NCBI GenBank assembly: GCA_004213025.1
Contig: SHBC01000047.1
Coordinates: 1 to 8,178 of the forward strand
Source: SAR116 cluster bacterium
GTDB taxonomy: Bacteria > Pseudomonadota > Alphaproteobacteria > Puniceispirillales > Puniceispirillaceae
Length of the DNA stretch: 8,178 nucleotides
Direction of reading: 5' to 3'
Position numbers and translations under genes: made by a program. The notes under the pieces were generated by a model. That model had not been told where the DNA came from. It did not search any database and saw only the letters and a list, made by a program, of their open reading frames with translations. Below, piece by piece: positions 1-5,620 of this stretch (the stretch's first letter is position 1; each line of letters starts with the position of its first letter).

Positions 1-1
1 G

Positions 2-712
2 CTATTTGCCGAGCGCGGGCTTGACCATATGATGGTGCCGATCACAGCGCCGCCGCAGGCATTTGAAGCGGTGATAGACGGGTTGCGCGGCATCCGTAAT
101 TTTGGCGGCATGGCGGTGACCATCCCGCACAAGATGGAAATGGCGAAACTGTGCGACACGCTTGGTCCGACGGCACAGCTGACCGGCGCCGTGAACGCCG
201 TGCGCTTTGATCCTGACGGCACGATCCATGGCGACAATTTCGACGGGGCGGGTTTTGTTGAGGGGTTAATTCAGAATGGCCATGACCCGGCCGGCAAGAC
301 GGTGCTGATGGTCGGGGCAGGTGGGGCCGCCCGCGCCATTGGGCTGGCCCTGTGCGATGCCGGTGTTGACAGCCTCATGATCCGCAACAGAACACCGGAC
401 AAGGCCATTGCCATTACCAAGGAGCTGGAGAGGCTCAGTGGTCACCGGCAGGCCGTCAGCACGCCGGACCATGATGGAGGTGATGTTGACATGATCGTCA
501 ATACCACCAGCCTCGGGCTGCATGATGGTGAGGATCTGCCGCTGGCGCTTGACGCTGTCGGGACGGATACGCTGATCGCCGAGATCATCATGGTGCCTGA
601 ACGCACCGCCTGGCTTGCCGAGGCCGAGGCGCGCGGGCTGCAAACTCATTATGGCCGCCATATGCTTGATTATCAGGTCGAGCTGATCGGCAGTTTCATC
701 GGCGCGCTCTGA
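2..712 (+). CDS. Shikimate dehydrogenase family protein (AroE-like), 5' end cut by the window edge
   Basis: This is an NADP-dependent oxidoreductase of the shikimate dehydrogenase family, whose classical member reduces 3-dehydroshikimate to shikimate in cytosolic aromatic amino acid synthesis. The open frame runs from the first full codon at base 2 to TGA at 710-712, giving 236 visible residues. About 35-40 N-terminal residues, including the usual shikimate-binding serine motif, lie outside the window. Numbered from base 2, VTIPHK (39-44) supplies the catalytic lysine K44 and NFDG (79-82) the catalytic aspartate D81. GAGGAARAI (105-113) is the Rossmann nucleotide loop, and NRTPDK (129-134) is the NADP-preference motif. 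NTTSLGL and a C-terminal YGRHMLDYQ (217-225) also fit. The first ATG, at base 29, lies mid-domain and is not the start. The GDNFDGAGF stretch replaces the classical GxNTDxxG, as in divergent family members, so quinate or another related substrate is possible. No terminator is visible after the stop. Confidence 0.88.
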   Translation, partial: LFAERGLDHMMVPITAPPQAFEAVIDGLRGIRNFGGMAVTIPHKMEMAKLCDTLGPTAQLTGAVNAVRFDPDGTIHGDNFDGAGFVEGLIQNGHDPAGKTVLMVGAGGAARAIGLALCDAGVDSLMIRNRTPDKAIAITKELERLSGHRQAVSTPDHDGGDVDMIVNTTSLGLHDGEDLPLALDAVGTDTLIAEIIMVPERTAWLAEAEARGLQTHYGRHMLDYQVELIGSFIGAL

Positions 713-722
713 GGTGGTGCGA

Positions 723-766
723 CAGGGGCGGCGCGGCCAATTGTTGATTGAGTTTATGCGCCCCTG
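723..766. repeat. Inverted repeat overlapping the gcrA promoter region
   Basis: CAGGGGCG (723-730) and CGCCCCTG (759-766) are perfect 8-base inverted arms separated by 28 bases. The right arm lies in the spacer of the candidate gcrA promoter and the interval contains its -35 box. It could be an operator. It is a poor terminator for the upstream gene because the loop is long and no T-run follows. The symmetry is seen directly; the function is inferred. Confidence 0.35.
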
Positions 767-776
767 ACACTATATG
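748..776 (+). promoter_or_regulatory. Candidate sigma-70-type promoter of gcrA
   Basis: TTGAGT (748-753, 4/6 to consensus) is followed after exactly 17 bases by TATATG (771-776, 4/6). This predicts transcription starting near 783 and a leader of about 78 bases before the gcrA ATG. No GANTC methylation site lies anywhere in the 713-860 gap, so direct CcrM/GcrA control of this promoter is not suggested. The match is by eye, and similar hexamer pairs occur by chance. Confidence 0.4.
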
Positions 777-860
777 TTGAGGCATTGCCGAGGTGGTAAT
801 GGGGCGGCGTTTTTTCAGGGCCGCGGCGGCGCCTTTGGCGTGGTAGCGATTGAGGGTAGC

Positions 861-1262
861 ATGACTGACAATGCGTGGACCGACGAAAGGCTGGCACAGC
901 TTCGCAAGCTGTGGGATGACGGGCTTTCGATTTCGCAGATTGGTGATGCGCTTGGCGTATCGCGCAACGCCATTGCCGGCAAGGCGCACCGGATGGGGCT
1001 GCCGAAACGGCCATCACCGATTTCAAAGACATCCGCCGAAGTGAAAAAGCCGGCAAAGCCGAAACCCCCGGCTGAGCCTGTCAATCTGCCCTTGCGGCTT
1101 GAATTGCGGAAACTGCAATGGTCGCGCAGCAAATGCTGCTGGCCGACGGGCGATCCAAAGCTCAGCGGCTTCACTTTCTGCGGCGCCCGGGTTGTTCCCG
1201 GAAAGCCCTATTGCCTGGAACATTGCGAGGAAGCCTACACCACCTCGCGCGACAGTCGTTAA
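861..1262 (+). CDS. gcrA: GcrA cell-cycle transcriptional regulator
   Basis: GcrA is an alphaproteobacterial cofactor that binds the sigma-70 RNA polymerase holoenzyme and activates promoters carrying CcrM-methylated GANTC sites, timing cell-cycle genes. The 133-residue protein begins at ATG 861, preceded by GAGGG (852-856) with a 4-base spacer. An in-frame ATG at 774 overlaps the putative -10 box and adds 29 residues of non-family sequence, so I rejected it. Residues 6-47 form the helix-turn-helix DNA-binding domain: WTDER, then LWDDGLS, SQIGDALGVSRNAI and GKAHRMGL. Residues 51-85 are a Lys/Pro-rich linker. Residues 92-126 carry the sigma-interacting C-terminal signature: CCWPTGDP, FTFCGAR and GKPYCLEHCEEAY. 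The Cys/His pattern (C92, C93, C107, C118, H121) could suit metal binding, but I cannot show that. The protein is shorter than the roughly 170-residue Caulobacter protein, mainly in the linker. The pepN gene starts 53 bases downstream. Confidence 0.95.
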   Translation: MTDNAWTDERLAQLRKLWDDGLSISQIGDALGVSRNAIAGKAHRMGLPKRPSPISKTSAEVKKPAKPKPPAEPVNLPLRLELRKLQWSRSKCCWPTGDPKLSGFTFCGARVVPGKPYCLEHCEEAYTTSRDSR

Positions 1263-1270
1263 TCCAGACC

Positions 1271-1301
1271 GCCCGGTCACGCAGGATTTCGTGCGCCGGG
1301 C
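1271..1301 (+). other. GC-rich hairpin between gcrA and pepN
   Basis: GCCCGG (1271-1276) pairs with CCGGGC (1296-1301), and CACG (1278-1281) pairs with CGTG (1290-1293). A small 1x2 internal loop separates the two stems, and the terminal loop is 8 bases. The outer stem ends one base before the pepN Shine-Dalgarno GGAG (1303-1306). No T-run follows, so it is not a classical intrinsic terminator. It could stabilise the gcrA 3' end, be an RNase site, or tune pepN translation. The pairing is seen; the role is inferred. Confidence 0.4.
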
Positions 1302-1315
1302 CGGAGTGTCCCCCA

Positions 1316-3898
1316 ATGCTGAAATATCGTGCTGACTACCGGCCGGCCGCCTGTAAGGTAATCTCGGCCGGTCTCGACATCTCAATCTTTGAAGACCGCA
1401 CCCTTGTGACGACGACGCTGGAGCTTGAACGTGTCGGCGATGATGCCTTTCTGCTGAACGGGCGTGACCTGACGCTGCATGAACTCAGCATTGATGGCCG
1501 CATCCTTGACGAGGCGGACTGGCCAATAACCGAGGCCGGGCTGAGCCTTGAAGGCCTGCCGGCGAAATGTGTCGTCCGCACCCGCGCCGAATGTCATCCT
1601 GAAAGCAACACCGCGCTTGAGGGGCTCTATCTGTCGGGCGGCATGTATTGCACCCAGTGTGAACCGGAGGGATTCCGCCGCATCGGCTTTTTCCCTGACC
1701 GCCCGGATGTGATGACAGTCTTTACCGTGCGCATCGAGGCGGGGCGGCAATTTCCGCAGCTTCTGTCGAATGGCAACCTCGTCGAGACCGGCGAGGTTGG
1801 CGATGATCGGCATTATGCGCTGTGGCACGACCCGCATCCGAAACCAAGCTATCTGTTTGCCTGTGTCGTCGGCGACCTTGACCTTGCCGCCGACAGTTTC
1901 ACCACCGCCTCGGGCCGCGATGTCGACCTTCACATCTATGTTGAAAAGGGCAACACGCATCTGACCGGCCATGCCATGGAATCGCTGAAACGGTCGATGA
2001 AGTGGGATGAGGACACCTATGGGTTGGAATATGACCTCGATCTGTTCCAGATCGTCGCTGTCAGCCATTTCAACATGGGGGCGATGGAGAACAAGGGACT
2101 CAACATCTTCAACAGCAAGTTCGTGCTTGCCGATCCGTCGACCGCGACTGATGAGGATCTCGACAGGGTGGAATCCATTGTCGCGCATGAATATTTCCAC
2201 AATTGGACAGGCAACCGCGTGACCTGCCGCGACTGGTTCCAGCTGACCCTGAAGGAAGGGCTGACAGTCTATCGCGACCAGTGTTTCTCGGCCGATATGC
2301 ATGATGAAGGTGTGCAGCGCGCCGGCGATGTCAGCCTGCTGCGGGCTGCGCAGTTCCCCGAGGATGCCAGCCCGACAGCGCACCCCATCCGTCCGGAATC
2401 CTATCGCGAGATCAATAATTTCTACACACCCACCGTCTATGAAAAGGGGGCCGAGGTGATCCGCATGATGGCGGGCTATCTCGGACGTGAGGGATTCCGC
2501 CGCGGCATGGATCTGTATTTCGAACGCCATGACGGCGCCGCCGTGACCTGTGATGATTTTGTCGCCGCGCTTGCCGATGCCAATGATCGCGACATGTCTG
2601 TCTTCGCTGGCTGGTACAGCCAGGCTGGCACGCCGACCCTTACCGTGTCGCGCCAGAGCGATGCCGGCGGGATGACGCTGCGCCTCGCGCAGACGACGCC
2701 GGAAACCGCCGCCGAGACCCCGCGTGACCCGTTGCCGGTGCCGGTTCGGCTTGGTTTCATCGGCGATGACGGTCGGCCGGTGAAACTGCGCCGGGACGGC
2801 GAGAACGAGGCGCGTGATGAGCATGTGCTGCTGTTTGAAGGTGCCGAGGCGGCGTTCCGGTTTTCAGGTGACGCCGGTGACGCCGGTGCTGCCGCACCTG
2901 GCACGATCACGCCAAGCGTGTTGCGCGGCTTTTCGGCCCCGGTGCGGCTTGTCGATGATCTGAGCGATGATGAACGTCTGCATCTGATGGCGCATGACAG
3001 TGATCTGTTCAACCGCTGGGATTCCGCGCAGAAACTCGCCACCGGGGCCATTCTGTCGCTGGCGGCGGATGAGGCGGTGGCGGTAGAGCCGCTTGCCGCC
3101 GGCTATCGACGTATTCTTGGCGATGACGGTCTTCTCGACGAATTCAAGGCCGGCACGCTGCGTCTCCCGGGAATTGCGGTTCTTGAGGCGGCGCGGACCC
3201 CGGCTGACCCGGTCGCGCTGTTCGCTGCGCGCCGCGGATTGCTCGCTGCCCTGGGGCGGGCGCTGGCGCCGGAGATTGGCGTGGCGATTGCCTCCCATAC
3301 CAGTATGGCCGGCAGTGCCGGTGGCAGGTCCCTGCTGACACAGCTTGTCGAGCTTGGTGTGGCGGCTGGCGATGCGGGCGCGGTGACAGCCGCCGAAAGC
3401 ATGGTATCGGATCCCAATATGACGATCTCGCAAGGCGGGCTGAAAGCGCTGATTCACAGTGACGATCCGGCGCGCGCGCGGGCGCTGCAGGTGTTTCATG
3501 ACCGCTGGCAGGCGGATTCACTGGTGATGGAGAAATGGTTCCAGATGGAATCCATGTCATCGGTTGGCGGCACGCTGGACAGGCTGGATGAGTTGATGCG
3601 GCATCCGGGGTTCGATGCCAAAAACCCGAACAAGATTCGCGCCGTTCTTGGTGCCTTCATGGTTGGTAACACGCCGGGCTTTCACGCTGGTGACGGGTCC
3701 GGATACAGCTATATGGCGGAGCGTCTTGTCGAGATCGATACGCGCAACCCGCAGATTGCGGCGCGTATGGCGCTGCCGATGACGCGGATGGCGAATTATG
3801 ATGAGCCGCGTCAGAAATTGATGCGCGCGGCGCTTGCCACCATCAAGGCTGGCGCAGGCTCGAATGATCTGAAAGAGGTTGTCGACAAGGCGCTGTAG
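1316..3898 (+). CDS. pepN: Aminopeptidase N, M1 family zinc metallopeptidase
   Basis: PepN removes N-terminal residues from peptides in the cytosol and completes protein turnover downstream of ATP-dependent proteases. ATG 1316 gives 860 residues, against 870 in E. coli. GGAG (1303-1306) sits 9 bases upstream, and the protein opens MLKYRADY, matching the KYRxDY start of known PepN. The frame stays open upstream to 1118, but that part overlaps gcrA and has no family likeness. Visible sites are GAMEN (255-259, N-terminal amine binding), HEYFH (291-295) with zinc ligands H291 and H295 and catalytic E292, the third ligand E314 in LKEGL, and the transition-state tyrosine Y375 in YEKGAEV. All sit about six residues earlier than in E. 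coli. By homology the order is an N-terminal beta domain, a thermolysin-like domain (about 190-440), a small beta domain, and an alpha-helical C-terminal domain. It may be co-transcribed with gcrA. No signal peptide is seen. Confidence 0.97.
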   Translation: MLKYRADYRPAACKVISAGLDISIFEDRTLVTTTLELERVGDDAFLLNGRDLTLHELSIDGRILDEADWPITEAGLSLEGLPAKCVVRTRAECHPESNTALEGLYLSGGMYCTQCEPEGFRRIGFFPDRPDVMTVFTVRIEAGRQFPQLLSNGNLVETGEVGDDRHYALWHDPHPKPSYLFACVVGDLDLAADSFTTASGRDVDLHIYVEKGNTHLTGHAMESLKRSMKWDEDTYGLEYDLDLFQIVAVSHFNMGAMENKGLNIFNSKFVLADPSTATDEDLDRVESIVAHEYFHNWTGNRVTCRDWFQLTLKEGLTVYRDQCFSADMHDEGVQRAGDVSLLRAAQFPEDASPTAHPIRPESYREINNFYTPTVYEKGAEVIRMMAGYLGREGFRRGMDLYFERHDGAAVTCDDFVAALADANDRDMSVFAGWYSQAGTPTLTVSRQSDAGGMTLRLAQTTPETAAETPRDPLPVPVRLGFIGDDGRPVKLRRDGENEARDEHVLLFEGAEAAFRFSGDAGDAGAAAPGTITPSVLRGFSAPVRLVDDLSDDERLHLMAHDSDLFNRWDSAQKLATGAILSLAADEAVAVEPLAAGYRRILGDDGLLDEFKAGTLRLPGIAVLEAARTPADPVALFAARRGLLAALGRALAPEIGVAIASHTSMAGSAGGRSLLTQLVELGVAAGDAGAVTAAESMVSDPNMTISQGGLKALIHSDDPARARALQVFHDRWQADSLVMEKWFQMESMSSVGGTLDRLDELMRHPGFDAKNPNKIRAVLGAFMVGNTPGFHAGDGSGYSYMAERLVEIDTRNPQIAARMALPMTRMANYDEPRQKLMRAALATIKAGAGSNDLKEVVDKAL
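2867..2893 (+). repeat. Short 9-base tandem repeat inside pepN
   Basis: GGTGACGCC occurs twice in tandem (2867-2875, 2876-2884), followed by the partial copy GGTGCTGCC (2885-2893). It encodes a Gly-Asp-Ala-rich linker just before the conserved LRGFSAPV stretch at the border of the C-terminal domain. Copy-number change would keep frame, so length polymorphism between strains is possible. Confidence 0.6.
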
Positions 3899-3908
3899 GG
3901 CGTCTGTC

Positions 3909-3964
3909 GGGGTCTGCCTGTAGGTCGGGGGTTGGCTTTCGGGGGCTGGCTGTCGGGTACTGGG
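3909..3964 (+). other. G-tract cluster in the convergent pepN/helicase gap
   Basis: The 70-base gap 3899-3968 has no gene and no obvious hairpin terminator. Instead it carries five runs of three or more G on the + strand (3909-3912, 3927-3931, 3941-3945, 3955-3957, 3962-3964) within degenerate GTCGGG-like repeats. One tandem pair has a 14-base period (3932-3945 and 3946-3959, 10 of 14 matching). The last four runs are separated by 9, 9 and 4 bases, so a long-loop G-quadruplex in the pepN 3' RNA is conceivable but not canonical. Confidence 0.35.
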
Positions 3965-3968
3965 TCGT

Positions 3969-5390
3969 CTAGCGCAGCAGGAAGGCGGGGACGTGCCCCG
4001 TGTCATGCAGCGTATCGCCCTTGCAGTCCGGCGGTGCCGGCAACTCGCCAGCATGCGTTTCCTTGCCGCGACGTGATCTGCCGCGCCCCCGGCCTTCGGA
4101 TCTGTTATCGGGCTTGGTTTCAGACGTCTTGTCGGATTTTGCCTCCGGCTTCTGGTCGGCCTGACTGTCTGTCTTCTTGTCGGCCTTCTTGTCCGCTTTC
4201 TGGGACTTGTCCGCCTTCTGGGGCTTGTCTGTATTGCCGGTCTTTTTGCCGGCTGACTTCGTGGGTGCAGCCTCGCCGCCCTCGACCAGCGGGATTGCCT
4301 TGCCGATCAGCCTTTCGATGGCCCCGACATATTTACGGTCATCCTCGCCGGCGGCGATGGTGAAGGCCCGGCCCGATTTGCCGGCCCGGCCGGTGCGGCC
4401 GATGCGGTGGACATAATCCTCGGCATTGCCGGGAACGTCGAAATTGAACACATGGCTGAGGCCGACGATGTCGAGCCCGCGCGCCGCCACGTCGGAGGCG
4501 ATCATCAGCGGCACTTCGCCATCCTTGAATTTCTGCAGCGCTTCCAGCCGTGCCGACTGGGTCATGTCGCCATGCAGGGCGACGGCGTCGAACTTATGCT
4601 GTTTCAGCGAGGTGACAAGCGTGCTGATATCGCGCTTTCGGTTGCAGAAAATCACTGCGTTTTTCACATCTTCGCTGCGAAGCAGGTCACGTAGCGCCTC
4701 GCGCTTGCCGCGCGGGCTGGTCCAAGTCAGGTGCTGGGCGACGGTGTCCGCGGTTGATGCCGGCGGCGCCACTTCGATCACCTTCGGGTTGGAGACGAAC
4801 TTGTCGCTCAGCTTCTTGATGTCATCCGACAGGGTGGCTGAGAAGAACAGCGTCTGGCGAAGCGGCGGCAGCAGCCCGACAATGCGCTCGACATCGGGGA
4901 TGAAACCCATATCGAGCATGCGGTCGGCCTCGTCGATGACAAGAATTTTCACATCGGTGAGAAGCACCTTGCCGCGCTCGAAATGATCAAGCAGCCGGCC
5001 CGGTGTGGCGATCAGCACATCGACACCCTTGCTGAGGGCGGCGTTCTGGTCGGCAAAGCTGACACCGCCGATAAGCAGCGCCATCGACAGCTTGTGATAG
5101 GTGCTGAATTTTTCAAAGGAGTCGGCCACCTGGGCGGCCAGTTCGCGGGTTGGCGCCAGGATCAGCGATCGTGGCAGCCGCGCCTTGGCACGTCCGGCGG
5201 CGAGGATTTCGATCATCGGCAGCGTAAAGGACGCCGTCTTGCCGGTTCCGGTCTGCGCCGAGCCAAGGATATCGCGCCCCATCAACACATAGGGAATGGA
5301 TTTTTCCTGGATCGGAGTGGGGGCTGTGTAGCCGAGGTCGGCAACAGCCTGGCTTAGCTCTGGGCAAAGGCCAAGATCAGAAAAATTCAA
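3969..5390 (-). CDS. DEAD-box ATP-dependent RNA helicase, RhlE type
   Basis: This is an ATP-driven RNA helicase that unwinds short duplexes in the cytosol; relatives act in ribosome assembly, mRNA decay and cold adaptation. The 473-residue protein starts at TTG (5390-5388), supported by AAAGGA 8 bases upstream and by the typical opening NFSDLGL. Motifs in order are the Q motif (F3, Q28), AQTGTGKT (45-52, Walker A), PTRELA (80-85), GG (108-109), TPGRLLD (129-135) and DEAD (153-156, Walker B). SAT (184-186), IFCNRKRD (247-254), ARGLD (303-307) and HRIGRTGRAG (328-337) follow. Residues 370-443 form a low-complexity Lys/Asp/Gln/Ser tail ending in an Arg/Gly patch (433-443), likely a disordered RNA-binding region. 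The last residues, GHVPAFLLR, resemble a short C-terminal peptide I recall from other alphaproteobacterial RhlE-like helicases. RhlE is the closest family by architecture, but the exact paralogue is unsure. A long leader is predicted upstream. Confidence 0.93.
   Translation of the reverse strand: MNFSDLGLCPELSQAVADLGYTAPTPIQEKSIPYVLMGRDILGSAQTGTGKTASFTLPMIEILAAGRAKARLPRSLILAPTRELAAQVADSFEKFSTYHKLSMALLIGGVSFADQNAALSKGVDVLIATPGRLLDHFERGKVLLTDVKILVIDEADRMLDMGFIPDVERIVGLLPPLRQTLFFSATLSDDIKKLSDKFVSNPKVIEVAPPASTADTVAQHLTWTSPRGKREALRDLLRSEDVKNAVIFCNRKRDISTLVTSLKQHKFDAVALHGDMTQSARLEALQKFKDGEVPLMIASDVAARGLDIVGLSHVFNFDVPGNAEDYVHRIGRTGRAGKSGRAFTIAAGEDDRKYVGAIERLIGKAIPLVEGGEAAPTKSAGKKTGNTDKPQKADKSQKADKKADKKTDSQADQKPEAKSDKTSETKPDNRSEGRGRGRSRRGKETHAGELPAPPDCKGDTLHDTGHVPAFLLR
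4188..4223 (-). repeat. 18-base tandem repeat in the helicase tail
   Basis: Two adjacent 18-base units (4188-4205 and 4206-4223) match at 16 of 18 positions, with partial copies on both sides (4176-4187 and from 4224). On the minus strand they encode the repeated K-A-D-K/S-Q lysine-rich peptide of the helicase C-terminal tail. The tail has probably grown by in-frame duplication, so its length may vary between relatives. Confidence 0.6.
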
Positions 5391-5398
5391 CGGGAGCG

Positions 5399-5404
5399 TC
5401 CTTT
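5399..5404 (-). promoter_or_regulatory. Ribosome binding site fixing the TTG start of the helicase
   Basis: Read on the minus strand, AAAGGA lies 8 bases before the TTG codon at 5390-5388. No ATG or GTG in this frame gives the conserved NFSDLGL opening, so this site together with the protein match decides the start. A TTG start usually lowers initiation efficiency, which would suit a regulated helicase; that last point is inference. Confidence 0.65.
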
Positions 5405-5410
5405 GGCAAC

Positions 5411-5434
5411 GTGTTTATGACGGTGTTTATGACC
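5411..5434 (-). repeat. Tandem 12-base repeat in the helicase leader
   Basis: GTGTTTATGACG (5411-5422) is followed directly by GTGTTTATGACC (5423-5434), 11 of 12 identical. In the helicase mRNA this reads as two GTCATAAACAC-type boxes ending about 20 bases before the start codon. Looser relatives (CATTAAC) lie just upstream in the transcript. It could be a paired protein or small-RNA binding site near the ribosome landing zone, but nothing in the sequence proves that. Confidence 0.45.
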
Positions 5435-5477
5435 GTGACTGTTAATGTGTCTATCAATGTGCACGGGAGAGAAGCCC

Positions 5478-5489
5478 TATATCGATATA
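5478..5489. promoter_or_regulatory. Perfect 12-base palindrome, possible operator
   Basis: TATATCGATATA is perfectly self-complementary and lies in the middle of the 230-base divergent region 5391-5620, inside the predicted helicase leader. A dimeric regulator could bind it as DNA, or it could fold in RNA. I cannot assign a regulator. Confidence 0.35.
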
Positions 5490-5509
5490 CACTGAACGGT
5501 TTCGTTGTG

Positions 5510-5539
5510 TTGATCGGCGGTCTTGCGCTGGGCTATTCT
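5510..5539 (+). promoter_or_regulatory. Weak candidate promoter for the alpha/beta hydrolase
   Basis: TTGATC (5510-5515, 4/6) and TATTCT (5534-5539, 4/6) are 18 bases apart on the + strand, predicting a start near 5546 and a leader of about 75 bases. It lies against the better minus-strand promoter, so the two could not be occupied at the same time. It could be a chance match. Confidence 0.25.
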
Positions 5540-5547
5540 GTTGTCAG

Positions 5548-5576
5548 GTCATACAGACTTAACGTGCAAAGGTCAA
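5548..5576 (-). promoter_or_regulatory. Candidate promoter of the DEAD-box helicase
   Basis: On the minus strand TTGACC (5576-5571, 5/6 to consensus) and TATGAC (5553-5548, 4/6) are separated by exactly 17 bases. The predicted start near 5541 leaves a leader of about 150 bases before the TTG codon. Long leaders are known for several bacterial cold-shock and helicase mRNAs. It is one of the better hexamer pairs I found in the window, but it remains a visual prediction. Confidence 0.45.
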
Positions 5577-5620
5577 TCATATTGCGGCCGCGCCCCGAAA
5601 GCGCTGGCGGGGTTCCCCTG

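Noticed and set aside
29..31. ATG at base 29 as the true start of the dehydrogenase
   Set aside because: In-frame residues before it (LFAERGLDH) match the expected upstream domain sequence, so the gene is cut by the window edge.
774..860. A longer GcrA starting at ATG 774
   Set aside because: That ATG sits on the putative -10 box, the added residues lack family likeness, and GAGGG precedes ATG 861.
1118..1315. A 66-residue N-terminal extension of PepN
   Set aside because: It overlaps the conserved C-terminal coding part of gcrA. The homologous protein start and a ribosome site both point to ATG 1316.
1382..2824. A 480-residue open frame on the minus strand opposite pepN
   Set aside because: It lies wholly antisense to a gene with complete catalytic motifs, has no recognisable domain, and long antisense frames are expected in GC-rich coding DNA.
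3932..4363. A 143-residue plus-strand frame after pepN
   Set aside because: It is in the pepN frame beyond the stop, runs antisense to the helicase tail, and is low-complexity shadow sequence.
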